The notes under the pieces: generated by a model | The model's input: the letters and a program-made list of their open reading frames with translations, nothing else | What the model was told of the DNA's origin: nothing | Database searches by the model: none | Assembly: GCA_028713635.1 (NCBI GenBank) | Contig: JAQTNX010000004.1 | Span: forward strand, 1-45,311 | From: Candidatus Bipolaricaulis sp. | GTDB lineage: Bacteria > Bipolaricaulota > Bipolaricaulia > UBA7950 > UBA9294 | Length of the DNA stretch: 45,311 bases | Reading direction: 5' to 3' | In this document: one piece after another, positions 15,043 to 23,343 of the stretch | Position numbering within the stretch: the first letter of the stretch is position 1 | Layout: every line of letters begins with the position of its first letter | Translations under genes and position numbers: made by a program

Positions 15043-16314
15043 ATGGGACAGACGTTCGCCCAGAAGGTGCTGGCGAAGAAGGCGGGACTGCCGCGAGTCG
15101 AAGTCGGGCAGATTGTCGACGTCGAGCCCGACGTCTGCATGTCGCACGACAACACCGCGGCGATTGCGAAGACGTTCGCCAAGATCGGCGTCGAGCGCGT
15201 CAAGAACCCGGAGCGGTTCGTCGTCGTCCTCGACCACACCGTGCCCGCCTCCACCGAGGAGTACGCGAAGGGGCACAAGGAGATCCGCGAGTTCGTCGCC
15301 AAACAGGGGATCAAGGCGTTCTACGACGTCGGCGTCGGCGTCTGCCACCAGGTACTCCCCGAGATGGGGTACGCGCTCCCCGGCCGCCTCATCGTCGGCT
15401 CGGACTCCCACACCACCGCCTACGGGGCACTCGGCGCCTTCTCCGCGGGCGTCGGTCGCTCGGAGATGGCGGCCCTCTACGCCACGTCGCGCATCTGGCT
15501 CAAGACCCCGGCGTCGCTCAAGATCGACGTGCGCGGGAAGCTGAAGGAGCCGGTGACGTCGAAGGACCTCGTTCTCAAGATCATCGGCGACATCGGCGCC
15601 GACGGAGCGCTCTACAAGTCCGTCGAGTACGCGGGTGAGGCGATCGAGGCGATGAGCGTTGCGTCGCGCCTCGTCCTCTCGAACATGGCGATCGAGATGG
15701 GCGCGAAGAACGGCTACTGCGCGCCCGACAAGAAGACGTTCGCGTTCCTCGAGCCGCGCGCCCAGGCGGAGTACACGCCCATCTACCCTGACCCCGACGC
15801 CGAGTACGAGAAGGTGCTGACCTACGACGCGGCGAAGCTCGGCCCTCACGTCGCCAAGTCGCACACCGTCGACAACGTCAGCCCCGTTGAGGAGGTCGAG
15901 GGGACGAAGATCGACCAGGCGCTCCTTGGGACGTGCACCAACGGCCGGCTCGAGGACCTGCACCTGGCGGCCCGCTACCTGGAGGGCAGGAAGCTGGCAA
16001 AGGGCGTCCGGATGATCGTCCTTCCTGCGTCGCGCGAGATCCTGCTCGACGCGATGCGAGAGGGGTTGGTCGAGATCTTCGTGCGGGCGGGCGCCATGGT
16101 CCTCAACCCCGGCTGCGGCCCGTGCCTCGGCGCACATCAGGGCGTGCTCGCCGCGGGCGAGGTCTGCATCTCGACGGCGAACCGGAACTTCCAGGGGCGT
16201 ATGGGGTCGAACGAGGCGGCGACGTACCTCGCCTCGCCGGCGACGGTCGCCGCGTCCGCCGTGACCGGCGTGATCACCGATCCGAGGAAAGCCGTACGTG
16301 GAGGTGGCGCATGA
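15043..16314 (+). CDS. aconitase-superfamily dehydratase large subunit (LeuC/HacA type, 423 aa)
   Basis: The protein has the conserved substrate and cluster segments of the 3-isopropylmalate/homoaconitate dehydratase large subunit: VCMSHDNTA, VVLDHTVPA, GVCHQVLPE, GSDSHTTAYGALGAFSAGVG, LLGTCTNGR (cluster Cys) and NPGCGPCLG (two cluster Cys). The single [4Fe-4S] cluster catalyses dehydration and hydration of a 2-hydroxyacid. The length of ~420 fits the archaeal/thermophile-type LeuC. No leuA or leuB is nearby, so leucine synthesis is not implied. The citrate-lyase neighbours favour aconitate/citrate, mesaconate/citramalate or an alkylmalate substrate. Confidence 0.9.
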   Translation: MGQTFAQKVLAKKAGLPRVEVGQIVDVEPDVCMSHDNTAAIAKTFAKIGVERVKNPERFVVVLDHTVPASTEEYAKGHKEIREFVAKQGIKAFYDVGVGVCHQVLPEMGYALPGRLIVGSDSHTTAYGALGAFSAGVGRSEMAALYATSRIWLKTPASLKIDVRGKLKEPVTSKDLVLKIIGDIGADGALYKSVEYAGEAIEAMSVASRLVLSNMAIEMGAKNGYCAPDKKTFAFLEPRAQAEYTPIYPDPDAEYEKVLTYDAAKLGPHVAKSHTVDNVSPVEEVEGTKIDQALLGTCTNGRLEDLHLAARYLEGRKLAKGVRMIVLPASREILLDAMREGLVEIFVRAGAMVLNPGCGPCLGAHQGVLAAGEVCISTANRNFQGRMGSNEAATYLASPATVAASAVTGVITDPRKAVRGGGA

Positions 16315-16808
16315 TCGAGGGCAAGGTCTGGAAGTATGCGGACGACGTCAACACCGACGTCATCTTCGCCGGCAAGTACACCTACAAGCCGATGACCGCG
16401 GCCGAGATGGCCGAGCACGCGCTCGAGGACCTCGATCCGACGTTTGCCAAGGGCGTGAAGCCGGGCGACATCATCGTCGCCGGTGCCAACTTCGGTTGCG
16501 GCTCGTCTCGCGAGCAGGCAGCCACATGCGTGAAGGCGTCGGGCGTCGCCGCCGTCATCGCCGTCTCGTTCTCGCGGATCTTCTTCCGGAACGCCATCAA
16601 CGAGGGCCTGCCGGTCGTCGAGCTTGCCTCCGGGACGTCGATGATCGCGAAGGACGACACCGTCAAGATCGACTTCGACAAGGGCGTCGTCACGCACAAA
16701 GGGAAGGAGTACCGCTTCCCGCCTCTGCCCAAGGAAGTCCTCGCCATCCTGAACGACGGCGGGCTCATCCCTCACGTCAAGAAGGCGCTGGCTGCGACGA
16801 AGCCGTAG
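16311..16808 (+). CDS. aconitase-superfamily dehydratase small subunit (LeuD/HacB type, 165 aa)
   Basis: This is the swivel-domain partner of the preceding gene, overlapping it by ATGA. Motifs are DDVNTDVIFAGKY (residues 11-23), GANFGCGSSREQAA (substrate-binding GCGSSREQ) and IIAVSFSRIFFRNAIN-like helix. In LeuD/HacB proteins the short loop after NTDxI sets the choice of side chain on the substrate. Here it reads F-A-G-K-Y-T-Y-K (19-26), which differs from the YLRT-type loop I know from this family, so substrate cannot be assigned by analogy. Confidence 0.9.
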   Translation: MIEGKVWKYADDVNTDVIFAGKYTYKPMTAAEMAEHALEDLDPTFAKGVKPGDIIVAGANFGCGSSREQAATCVKASGVAAVIAVSFSRIFFRNAINEGLPVVELASGTSMIAKDDTVKIDFDKGVVTHKGKEYRFPPLPKEVLAILNDGGLIPHVKKALAATKP

Positions 16809-16839
16809 CCGGGAGCTGTCCGAGATCTAGCCAGGGGGC

Positions 16840-17460
16840 CTACCGCGGCTCGGCGGAGGCCTTCGCAGCATCCCACTGCGGTGCCTGCTTGAGGCAGAAG
16901 GCGCGAGCGACGGCGATCGCCCTCGTGATCTGGTTCGCGTTCAGGTGGACGCGCTGCGTCTTCGGATCGAGGACGAGCCACGGGCAGTTCTTCACGGCGC
17001 GAGCGGGGTGCTCGTCGCGCACGGAGATCGTCTGCAGGATCGCGTTCGCGTCGTAGAGGCTGACGGGCTGTAGGTGGATCTTCTCGCCCCACAACAGGAC
17101 GAGCGTCAGCGCGAGGACGATGTTGCTGACCGCGCTTCGGCCGCGCTCGGCGGTGCCGCGCTTGAAGAGCTCCCAGTGAACCTTGCTCGGGAAGATGTAC
17201 GGGGGGATCGCGCGCGGGTGACACGCCGTGAGGACGTCCTGGACCGGGACGCCAAGGTCCTTTGCGAACGCGCGGATCAGAGCGCGGTCCTCCTCGGGGA
17301 CCCACTCGTCGAGATCGCTCTTGCGTAGGGACAGCGGGGTGTCGGCATTGACCCCGCGAATCGCCCCGAGGGCGGCCAGCCAGATGTCGGAGTCTTCAGA
17401 CTCCGCAACCACGACATCGTCCGCCATCAGCACGATCCTGAGCTTCGCGTGGAGCGCCAT
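16840..17460 (-). CDS. uncharacterised protein (206 aa)
   Basis: No family is recognised. The ATG at 17460 has AGGAGGGAA just upstream and a promoter at 17495-17523, so expression is likely. The chain is mixed alpha/beta and probably soluble. It has an N-terminal strand-rich start (KLRIVLMADDVVVAESED), a Trp/Glu-rich segment (DEWVPEEDRALI), a single hydrophobic stretch (SNIVLALTLVLLWG) and a Cys (CHPRAIPPYIFP). It faces the leuD-type gene convergently across 31 bp and is divergent from the M29 peptidase. Confidence 0.6.
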   Translation of the reverse strand: MALHAKLRIVLMADDVVVAESEDSDIWLAALGAIRGVNADTPLSLRKSDLDEWVPEEDRALIRAFAKDLGVPVQDVLTACHPRAIPPYIFPSKVHWELFKRGTAERGRSAVSNIVLALTLVLLWGEKIHLQPVSLYDANAILQTISVRDEHPARAVKNCPWLVLDPKTQRVHLNANQITRAIAVARAFCLKQAPQWDAAKASAEPR

Positions 17461-17494
17461 GGTTCCCTCCTAAGGCGCGACCTTTCATGGCGGA

Positions 17495-17523
17495 ATTGTA
17501 GCGTGTGCCTCTCGACAAACCAA
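17495..17523 (-). promoter_or_regulatory. sigma70-type promoter for the 206-aa protein
   Basis: On the minus strand TTGGTT (plus 17518-17523), 17 bp, TACAAT (plus 17495-17500). Start near 17488; the ATG is at 17460. Confidence 0.65.
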
Positions 17524-17542
17524 CATACGAGCCCGCTACCTC

Positions 17543-17572
17543 TTGACGATAAGGCGGCCATATGTCTATTAT
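17543..17572 (+). promoter_or_regulatory. sigma70-type promoter for the M29 aminopeptidase
   Basis: TTGACG (17543-17548), 18 bp, TATTAT (17567-17572), in the most AT-rich stretch of this part of the window. The leader would be about 140 nt. It includes TCCGCC (17653-17658) and GGCGGA (17668-17673), able to form a small hairpin. Confidence 0.75.
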
Positions 17573-17717
17573 ATGGATCTACTTAGCGACCAATGAACAA
17601 CCGGAGTCGTCAGATCCCCATAGGGGAGCGATCGAAAGACTAGGCAGCGGTGTCCGCCATGTTGTGCGGCGGAGGCGGTGTGGCAGCGACAAACAAGAAG
17701 AACCCGAGAGGAGAGGC

Positions 17718-18824
17718 ATGCACGACCCGCGCGTAGAGAAGCTGGCCCAGGTTCTGCTCCATCACTCTGTTTCCGTCCGGCCGGAGGACAAGGTCGTCAT
17801 CGACGGCTCGGTGCTCGCAGAGCCGCTCATCGAGGCTGTGTACGTCGAGGCGCTCAAGGCAGGCGCGTACCCGACCACGCGCGTTGGGTTGCCGAACCTG
17901 ACGGAGCTCTACTTCCACCTCGCGTCGGACGAGCAGCTGGCGTTCGTGCCGCCGGCCGCCCGGACGATCCAGGAGACGTACGACGTCTTCGTGAGCATCA
18001 AGGCGGAGTCGAACACCAAGGCGCTGTCGAGCGTTCCGGCAACCAAGCTGGCGTTCGAAGCGGACGCGAAGAAAGCGTTGAACGACATCTTCCTGCGGCG
18101 AATGAAGGACGGGGAGATCCGTTGGACGAACGCTGTCTTCCCCACTCCGGCCCAAGCCCAGGAAGCCGAGATGGGGTTCCTCGACTACCAGGACTTCATC
18201 TTCGGCGCCAGCGTGCCCGACCTAGACGATCCGATCGGCTACTGGCAGCGATTCTCGGCGTGGCAGCAGAAGCTCGTCGACTGGTTCCGCGGCAAGAAGT
18301 CGATTCGCGTCCAGGCTCCCGACACCGACGTCCGAATGAGCATCGCCGGGCGTACGTTCGTGAACGGCGACGGGCGCGTCAACATGCCCGACGGCGAGAT
18401 CTTCACCGGCCCCGTCGAGGACTCGGTCGAGGGCCACGTGCGGTTCTCGATCCCCGTCGTGCACTACGGGCGCCGGCTCGAGGGCGCGCACCTCTGGTTC
18501 GAGAAGGGCAAGGTCGTCCGAGCGACGGCCGATCGGGGAGAGGACGTCCTCCAGGCTCTCGATATCGATGCAGGGGCCCGCTACATCGGCGAGTTCGCGA
18601 TCGGCACGAATGCCGGCGTCGACCGACCGACGGGCGACATCATGATCGACGAGAAGATCGGTGGCAGCTTCCACATGGCGGTTGGGTCGGGGTATCCCGA
18701 GACGGGGAGCCTGAACCAGTCAGCCATCCATGGCGACCTCGTGTGCGACCTGAAGAACGGCGGTCGGATCTGGGTCGACGACGAGCTCGTCTACGAGAAC
18801 GGCGAGTTCCTGATCGTCGTCTAG
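17718..18824 (+). CDS. M29 family metallo-aminopeptidase (368 aa)
   Basis: The protein matches the thermophilic aminopeptidase family (AmpS/AmpT/PepS) over its whole length. The expected five metal ligands are visible: Glu227 (MPDGEIFTGP), Glu292 (YIGEFAIGTN), His319 (GSFHMAVG), His338 and Asp340 (SAIHGDLVCD). These cytosolic dimetal enzymes release N-terminal residues from peptides. ATG 17718 has GAGGAGAGG just upstream. It stands alone as a transcription unit, with a convergent acetyltransferase after it. Confidence 0.94.
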   Translation: MHDPRVEKLAQVLLHHSVSVRPEDKVVIDGSVLAEPLIEAVYVEALKAGAYPTTRVGLPNLTELYFHLASDEQLAFVPPAARTIQETYDVFVSIKAESNTKALSSVPATKLAFEADAKKALNDIFLRRMKDGEIRWTNAVFPTPAQAQEAEMGFLDYQDFIFGASVPDLDDPIGYWQRFSAWQQKLVDWFRGKKSIRVQAPDTDVRMSIAGRTFVNGDGRVNMPDGEIFTGPVEDSVEGHVRFSIPVVHYGRRLEGAHLWFEKGKVVRATADRGEDVLQALDIDAGARYIGEFAIGTNAGVDRPTGDIMIDEKIGGSFHMAVGSGYPETGSLNQSAIHGDLVCDLKNGGRIWVDDELVYENGEFLIVV

Positions 18825-18875
18825 CCCCAGGGGACGGCGACGCGTGCCAGGGTGCCGGGCAAGGCGTGGCCTGGC

Positions 18876-19427
18876 CTAGGCCATCCGCAGTTCGCCTGGG
18901 AGCAGGCTGTACAAGACGACGTCGGACGGGCCGCTCGGGAGGATGAGTTCCTGGCGCATGGTGCCCTCACGCACGGCGCCGAGCTTCGCGACGACCCGGT
19001 GGCTGGCCGCGTTCGCTGTGGGAACGCCGATTGAGATTCGCACGAGGCCGAGGTCGGTGAACGCGGCTTCGGCGACGAGACGGGCGGCGGTCGTCGCGAC
19101 GCTCTTCCTCGTCTCGGAGGTTCGCACCCAGTACCCGAGCATCGCGTGGCGGTGCTCGTTCGAGTAGCCGCTGACACCGCAGGCTCCGAGGAACCGCGAC
19201 GCCGCGGCATCCTCGACGGCGTAGTAGAAAGCATGCCGTTTCTCGCGCGCTCGAATCCACCACGTTACGTACTCCGTGGCTTCGTCGAGCGTGAAGTCGG
19301 GGTGGCACCACGTCTCGAACGGCGCGACCTCGGCGACCGACTCGGAGACCGCCTCGTGCAGCGGTTGGGCATCGGACTCTCGAAAGGCGCGAACGCGAAT
19401 GGGGCCGCTCGTCATCTCGTCTCTCAC
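18876..19427 (-). CDS. RimJ/RimL-type GNAT N-acetyltransferase (183 aa)
   Basis: Motifs of the RimJ/RimL/SpeG subgroup are clear: IRVRAFRESDAQPLHEAV at the N-terminus, FLGACGVSGYSNEHRHAMLGYWV in the middle, and RISIGVPTANAASHRVVAKLGAVREGTMRQ at the acetyl-CoA/acceptor end. GTG 19427 is preferred to the ATG four codons on, because AAGGAGG lies five bases before it. Substrate may be an N-terminal Ser/Ala of a ribosomal protein or a small amine; it cannot be decided from sequence. It is convergent with the M29 gene. Confidence 0.88.
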   Translation of the reverse strand: MRDEMTSGPIRVRAFRESDAQPLHEAVSESVAEVAPFETWCHPDFTLDEATEYVTWWIRAREKRHAFYYAVEDAAASRFLGACGVSGYSNEHRHAMLGYWVRTSETRKSVATTAARLVAEAAFTDLGLVRISIGVPTANAASHRVVAKLGAVREGTMRQELILPSGPSDVVLYSLLPGELRMA

Positions 19428-19564
19428 GGGTACCTCCTTCGCTGGGGGCAGTGTACGCCGGATGGCCTCCGCGGGGAACTTCGTGGGGAATCGACCGGAT
19501 GCGGCGCGGAAGTGGGAGGATGGCGCCGGCCGCTGTGGACGCCGTTTGCCGCGGGCGCGCTTGC

Positions 19565-20461
19565 TTAGGACAGGAGCCAGAGGAGCAGCGTGGTGGTGGC
19601 GACACCCGCTATCGTGGTCAGGAGAATGACCGACGCCGCCAGCTCGGCGCGGCGCTCGTACTGAAGCGACAGGACAAGGGCGTTGACGGCCGTCGGCGTG
19701 CTCGCTTCGAGAATCAGGACCGCACGGAGCAGACCCTCGAACCCGAAGGCGGCGGTCAATCCCCAGGCAAGAAGGGGCGGAACGACGAGCTTTGCCATCG
19801 AGATCGGCGCGGCTTGTCGGATCAGGGAGCCGACCTTCGCTCCCGCGAGCGCCATGCCGAGGAGCAGAAGCTGGATCGGGATGGCCGCGGAGGCAACGAG
19901 TTCGATCGGGCGCGCGATGGCCAACGGAAGGTCGAGCGACAGCGCTCGAAGAGCGAGAGCTAGAGCCAACGCGTACAGCCATGGCACGGTGAGGACCTTC
20001 CAGACCACCGTGCGAACGCTCATTCCCCTTCGCCAGCTCGCCACGCTCACGCCAAAGAGGATCTGGTACACCTGGTGGACGACCATGTAGACCACGCCAA
20101 GGGTGAATCCGGCGTCGCCAAACGCGAAGAGCAAGACAGGCAACCCGTAGTTGCCGCAGTTGGAGAACGTGAACGAGAGGAGCGCCGACGCCTTGGTATC
20201 GGCGTCCCAACGGGTCCAGCGGACGCCGACGAACCCGAGGAGGAGGAGTGCCCCGTGGGCCGCGAAGACGAAGAGCGCCACGCGAGCCAGCGTGATGCCG
20301 GAGATCGAGGACGTCAGCATCGACTGGAAGATCAGCGCGGGACTCAAAACGTAGAACGACAACCGCGTGAACGGGGTCAGGTCGAACTTCACAAACCGTG
20401 CGAACACGTACCCCGCTCCGGCAATGAGCACGACGGGGACGATGACGTTGACGAGGAACAT
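19565..20461 (-). CDS. AEC (auxin efflux carrier) family transporter (298 aa)
   Basis: About ten hydrophobic helices in two five-helix halves are visible. Family features include LSFYVLSPALIF in helix 2, SFTFSNCGNYGLPV (the conserved N-x-G-x-x-G/P crossover) and LILEASTPTAVNALVLSLQY in the second half. AEC carriers move organic acids (such as malate) or amino-acid-like anions across the membrane. The function in this strain is not shown by context. ATG 20461 has a GAGGAG just upstream. A strong hairpin separates it from the divergent methyltransferase operon. Confidence 0.92.
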   Translation of the reverse strand: MFLVNVIVPVVLIAGAGYVFARFVKFDLTPFTRLSFYVLSPALIFQSMLTSSISGITLARVALFVFAAHGALLLLGFVGVRWTRWDADTKASALLSFTFSNCGNYGLPVLLFAFGDAGFTLGVVYMVVHQVYQILFGVSVASWRRGMSVRTVVWKVLTVPWLYALALALALRALSLDLPLAIARPIELVASAAIPIQLLLLGMALAGAKVGSLIRQAAPISMAKLVVPPLLAWGLTAAFGFEGLLRAVLILEASTPTAVNALVLSLQYERRAELAASVILLTTIAGVATTTLLLWLLS

Positions 20462-20517
20462 CTCCCACTCCTCGCCGCTAGGCTACAGGAGAGCGTGGGC
20501 ACGCGCAACGCGCCGGG

Positions 20518-20549
20518 GGCTCGCTCGGCGCTGCACGCCTGAGCGAGCC
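20518..20549. repeat. strong hairpin between divergent AEC and methyltransferase genes
   Basis: GGCTCGCTCGGCG (20518-20530) pairs with CGCC-T-GAGCGAGCC (20536-20549) with one bulged T and a 5-nt loop, giving 13 base pairs. Placed between divergent starts it cannot be a normal terminator; a dyad operator or leader structure is more likely. Confidence 0.5.
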
Positions 20550-20617
20550 ATCTGGCCTGTGCGGCGGCGCCAGCCTATCATCGTCGGCGTGACGCGCGGT
20601 GTGGAAGGAGGGTGGCG

Positions 20618-21340
20618 ATGGCCGAGACGTACTCGAAGATGGCGCAATACTACGACAAGATCTACGCGGAGAAGGACTACGCGGCCGAGGTCGAGCGCCT
20701 GGTCGCGATTCTGGGCGATGGGCGAGGCAGACGGCGCAGTCTGCTCGACGTCGCGTGCGGCACCGGACGCCACCTCGAGTCCCTTCGAGACAGCTTTGAC
20801 GTCGAAGGCCTCGACATCTGCGCCGAGGCGCTCGACGATGCACGGAAGCGGAATCCCGGCGTTGTCTTCCACGTCGCCGACATGACGAACTTCGATCTCG
20901 GGCGGACGTTCGACGTCGTGACGTGCCTGTTCAGCTCGATCGGCTATGTCAAGACGCTCGACCGACTCCGGGCCGCGGTGCGCTCGATGGCCGCGCACCT
21001 GAATCCCGAAGGCGTGCTCGTCGTCGAGCCGTGGTTCACACCCGGCGAGTGGCGGCCGAACACCGTGCACGCCGTCTACATCGACGAGCCGGAGCTCAAG
21101 ATCGCGCGGGTCAACACGAGTCTCGTTGAGGGGCGCCTGTCGATCCTCGAGATGCACTACCTTGTCGGTACCCCCGAGGGAACGGAGCACCTTGTTGAGC
21201 GTCACGAGCTCGGCCTGTTCGAGGTCGACGAGATGATCTCAGCCGTGGAAGGCGAGGGCCTGGTCGTTACGTACGATCGTGAAGGGCTGAGCGGGCGGGG
21301 GTTGTACCTTGGCCGTAAGGCGGGCCGGCGCGGGCGCTGA
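20618..21340 (+). CDS. class I SAM-dependent methyltransferase (240 aa)
   Basis: AAGGAGG lies six bases before ATG 20618. Motif I is LLDVACGTGRHLESL, motif II is VEGLDICAEALDDAR, and the rest includes VVTCLFSSIGYV and GVLVVEPWF. The SSIGYV and VVEPW segments resemble the aminosugar N,N-dimethyltransferases (DesVI/TylM1 group), but no sugar pathway genes are here, so this is only a fold-level hint. It is first of a three-gene unit with another methyltransferase (12 bp gap) and a DUF3795 protein. Confidence 0.88.
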   Translation: MAETYSKMAQYYDKIYAEKDYAAEVERLVAILGDGRGRRRSLLDVACGTGRHLESLRDSFDVEGLDICAEALDDARKRNPGVVFHVADMTNFDLGRTFDVVTCLFSSIGYVKTLDRLRAAVRSMAAHLNPEGVLVVEPWFTPGEWRPNTVHAVYIDEPELKIARVNTSLVEGRLSILEMHYLVGTPEGTEHLVERHELGLFEVDEMISAVEGEGLVVTYDREGLSGRGLYLGRKAGRRGR

Positions 21341-21352
21341 CGAAGAGAGATC

Positions 21353-22186
21353 ATGGACGATCGCGATGTCGGGCGACTGTGGAACGAGAACGCCGAGGCG
21401 TGGACGCGGCTTGCCCGCTCCGGCTACGACGTCTACCGCGACCGCCTCAACACTCCGGCGTTTCTCGCCATGCTGCCCGACGTGGGCGGTCTCCGAGGAC
21501 TCGACGTCGGGTGCGGCGAGGGGCACAACACGCGTCTGATCGCCGAGCGCGGCGCTCGCCTCGCGGCCGTCGACATCGCCGAGGTCTTCATCCGGCACGC
21601 ACGAGAGGAAGAGGCGCGCGCCCCGCTCGGCATCGACTATCGCGTCGCAAGCGCCCTCGATCTGCCGTTCCCGGATGGGAGCTTCGACTTCGTGACCGCG
21701 GTGATGTGCCTGATGGACATGCCGAACGTCGAGCGCGCCGTCGCCGAGGCGTACCGCGTCCTCAGGCCGGGCGGGTTCTTCCAGTTCTCGATCATGCATC
21801 CGTGCTACGACACGCCGCACCGGAAGAACCTCCGCAACCCGAAGGGGCACACGTACGCCTACGAAGTCGGGGGCTACTTCGAGACGCTCGACGGCAAGGT
21901 CGAGGAGTGGACCTTCAGCGCCGCTCCCGAGGACGTGCGGAAGAGCGTCGCGAAGTTCAGGGTTCCGCGGTTCACGCGAACCCTCGGCCGGTGGCTCAAT
22001 CTGCTCGTCGAGACGGGGTTCCGGATCGAGCGCGTCGAAGAGCCCTACCCGTCCGACGCCGTGGTCGAGCAGTGCCCCCAGGTGCAGGACGCGCAAGTCG
22101 TCCCGTACTTCCTCCACGTGCGGGTTCACAAACCGACCTCCGTCCGCGACAATAGCGCTGGAGGTACGCCAGAATGCCGAGGCTGA
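21353..22186 (+). CDS. class I SAM-dependent methyltransferase (277 aa)
   Basis: A typical Methyltransf_11/25 core is present: LRGLDVGCGEGHNTRLIAERGA (motif I), AAVDIAEVFI (acidic loop end), DLPFPDGSFDFVTAVMCLMDM (motif II) and YRVLRPGGFFQFSIMHPC (motif III). A C-terminal ~80-residue extension covers the active site. The acceptor is unknown. Although it follows another methyltransferase, the two belong to different subgroups, so this is not a recent duplication. Its last 13 bases overlap the start of the DUF3795 gene. Confidence 0.88.
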   Translation: MDDRDVGRLWNENAEAWTRLARSGYDVYRDRLNTPAFLAMLPDVGGLRGLDVGCGEGHNTRLIAERGARLAAVDIAEVFIRHAREEEARAPLGIDYRVASALDLPFPDGSFDFVTAVMCLMDMPNVERAVAEAYRVLRPGGFFQFSIMHPCYDTPHRKNLRNPKGHTYAYEVGGYFETLDGKVEEWTFSAAPEDVRKSVAKFRVPRFTRTLGRWLNLLVETGFRIERVEEPYPSDAVVEQCPQVQDAQVVPYFLHVRVHKPTSVRDNSAGGTPECRG

Positions 22187-22650
22187 AGAAGTCTGAGACA
22201 ATCGCCGCCTGCGGGTTGGATTGCGGGTCGTGCTCGATCCGCAGGTTCCCGTCCGACAAGGCCGCGGCCGCGGAAGTGATCGGCTGGTTCAAGCAGGAGG
22301 GTTGGCTCAAGGAGAACGAGGGCGTCGCCGAAGCGATCGAGCGCAAGCTTGTTTGCTGCGGCTGTCACGGCGATCGCAACGCCCACTGGTCGGCCGACTG
22401 CTGGATCCTCCGCTGCTGCGTCGACGCGAAGGGGCTGAAGAACTGCTCCGAGTGCACCACCTTCCCCTGCGCGCGGCTCGTGGAGTGGTCGAAGACCGAC
22501 GAATCGTACGGCAAGGCATTCGACCGGCTGCGGTCGATGCACGCGGGGTTGACCCGCCACACCATTCCGCGCCGCGAGCGCAAGTCGAAGAGAGTCAGCG
22601 ACCTAGGCTCGGAGCGAGACGACGCACCGCAGGACGACGCCGCCATGTGA
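22174..22650 (+). CDS. DUF3795 cysteine-rich protein (158 aa)
   Basis: The sequence fits DUF3795: an N-terminal ACGLDCGSCSIRR, a helical stretch, then CCGCHGDRNAHWSADCWILRCC and LKNCSECTTFPCARL. About a dozen Cys residues in paired patterns suggest metal (Zn or Fe-S) binding. No function is established for the family, which is common in anaerobes. The C-terminus after residue ~125 is charged and probably disordered. A hairpin terminator lies 30 bp downstream, closing this three-gene operon. Confidence 0.82.
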   Translation: MPRLKKSETIAACGLDCGSCSIRRFPSDKAAAAEVIGWFKQEGWLKENEGVAEAIERKLVCCGCHGDRNAHWSADCWILRCCVDAKGLKNCSECTTFPCARLVEWSKTDESYGKAFDRLRSMHAGLTRHTIPRRERKSKRVSDLGSERDDAPQDDAAM

Positions 22651-22679
22651 CCGGCGGGAGAGCCGGAGAAGCGTGACGT

Positions 22680-22703
22680 GGCCTGCGCGCCGATGCGCAG
22701 GCC
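22680..22703 (+). terminator. hairpin terminator after the DUF3795 gene
   Basis: GGCCTGCGC (22680-22688) and GCGCAGGCC (22695-22703) form a perfect 9-bp stem with a 6-nt loop, followed by GTTCCTTTCG, a partial T-tract. Confidence 0.68.
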
Positions 22704-22917
22704 GTTCCTTTCGCCTCGCGGCCGCGGCGAGAATGGGGACAGCGGAGAGAGCCGCCCCCGCGGCGGACCGAATCGTCGAGCGGCCGGAAAGCTGTATCCT
22801 GCTCATGGGCTCGCTCGACAGCAGCGCGGGCGACAGGAGCCCGCAGAGCGAGCACGGATCGCGGCGCAGGGCACGGCGTGACCCAAGGGCGGCTCCGTGG
22901 CCTGAGAGGAGGTCCTC

Positions 22918-23319
22918 ATGACGAAGGCAAACCTCGAGTGGCGCGGCGACTTCGATAACCACGAACTCAACCGACTCCACGCCGAGGCGTTCGGTCATCC
23001 GGTGCTCGACGCGGAAGATTGGGCCGGACGTGTTCGGTCTCACAGCCTCGGCTGGGTGACGGCGCGGGAGGGTCAGGACCTCGTCGGCTTTGTCAACGTT
23101 GCGTGGGACGGCAGTGTGCACGCCTTCCTGCTCGATACGATGGTGACGGAGGGGAAGAGGCGGCAGGGCCTGGGCACACGCCTCGTCAAGGAGGCAACCA
23201 AGCACGCGCGTGCCGCCGGCTGCGAGTGGCTGCACGTCGACTTCGAGGACAAGCTCCACTCGTTCTACTACAGCGCGTGCGGGTTCCAGTCCACGCCGGG
23301 AGGGCTCATCAAGCTCTAG
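22918..23319 (+). CDS. GNAT family N-acetyltransferase (133 aa)
   Basis: This is a compact GNAT fold. LVGFVNVAWDG forms the central strand, LLDTMVTEGKRRQGLGTRLVKEATKHARAAG is the acetyl-CoA-binding motif A (R/Q-x-x-G-x-G/A as RRQGLG), and CEWLHVDFEDKLHSFYYSACGFQ is motif B. ATG 22918 has GAGGAGG upstream. The acceptor is unknown. It is one of two adjacent GNAT genes on this strand, separated by a highly structured 165-bp spacer. Confidence 0.9.
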   Translation: MTKANLEWRGDFDNHELNRLHAEAFGHPVLDAEDWAGRVRSHSLGWVTAREGQDLVGFVNVAWDGSVHAFLLDTMVTEGKRRQGLGTRLVKEATKHARAAGCEWLHVDFEDKLHSFYYSACGFQSTPGGLIKL

Positions 23320-23343
23320 GACGGCGGCGGCGAAGAGGTGCGC

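Noticed and set aside
15043-16808. Leucine biosynthesis leuCD assignment
   Set aside because: No leuA or leuB nearby, the operon is with citrate-lyase genes, and the specificity loop differs; family naming kept generic.
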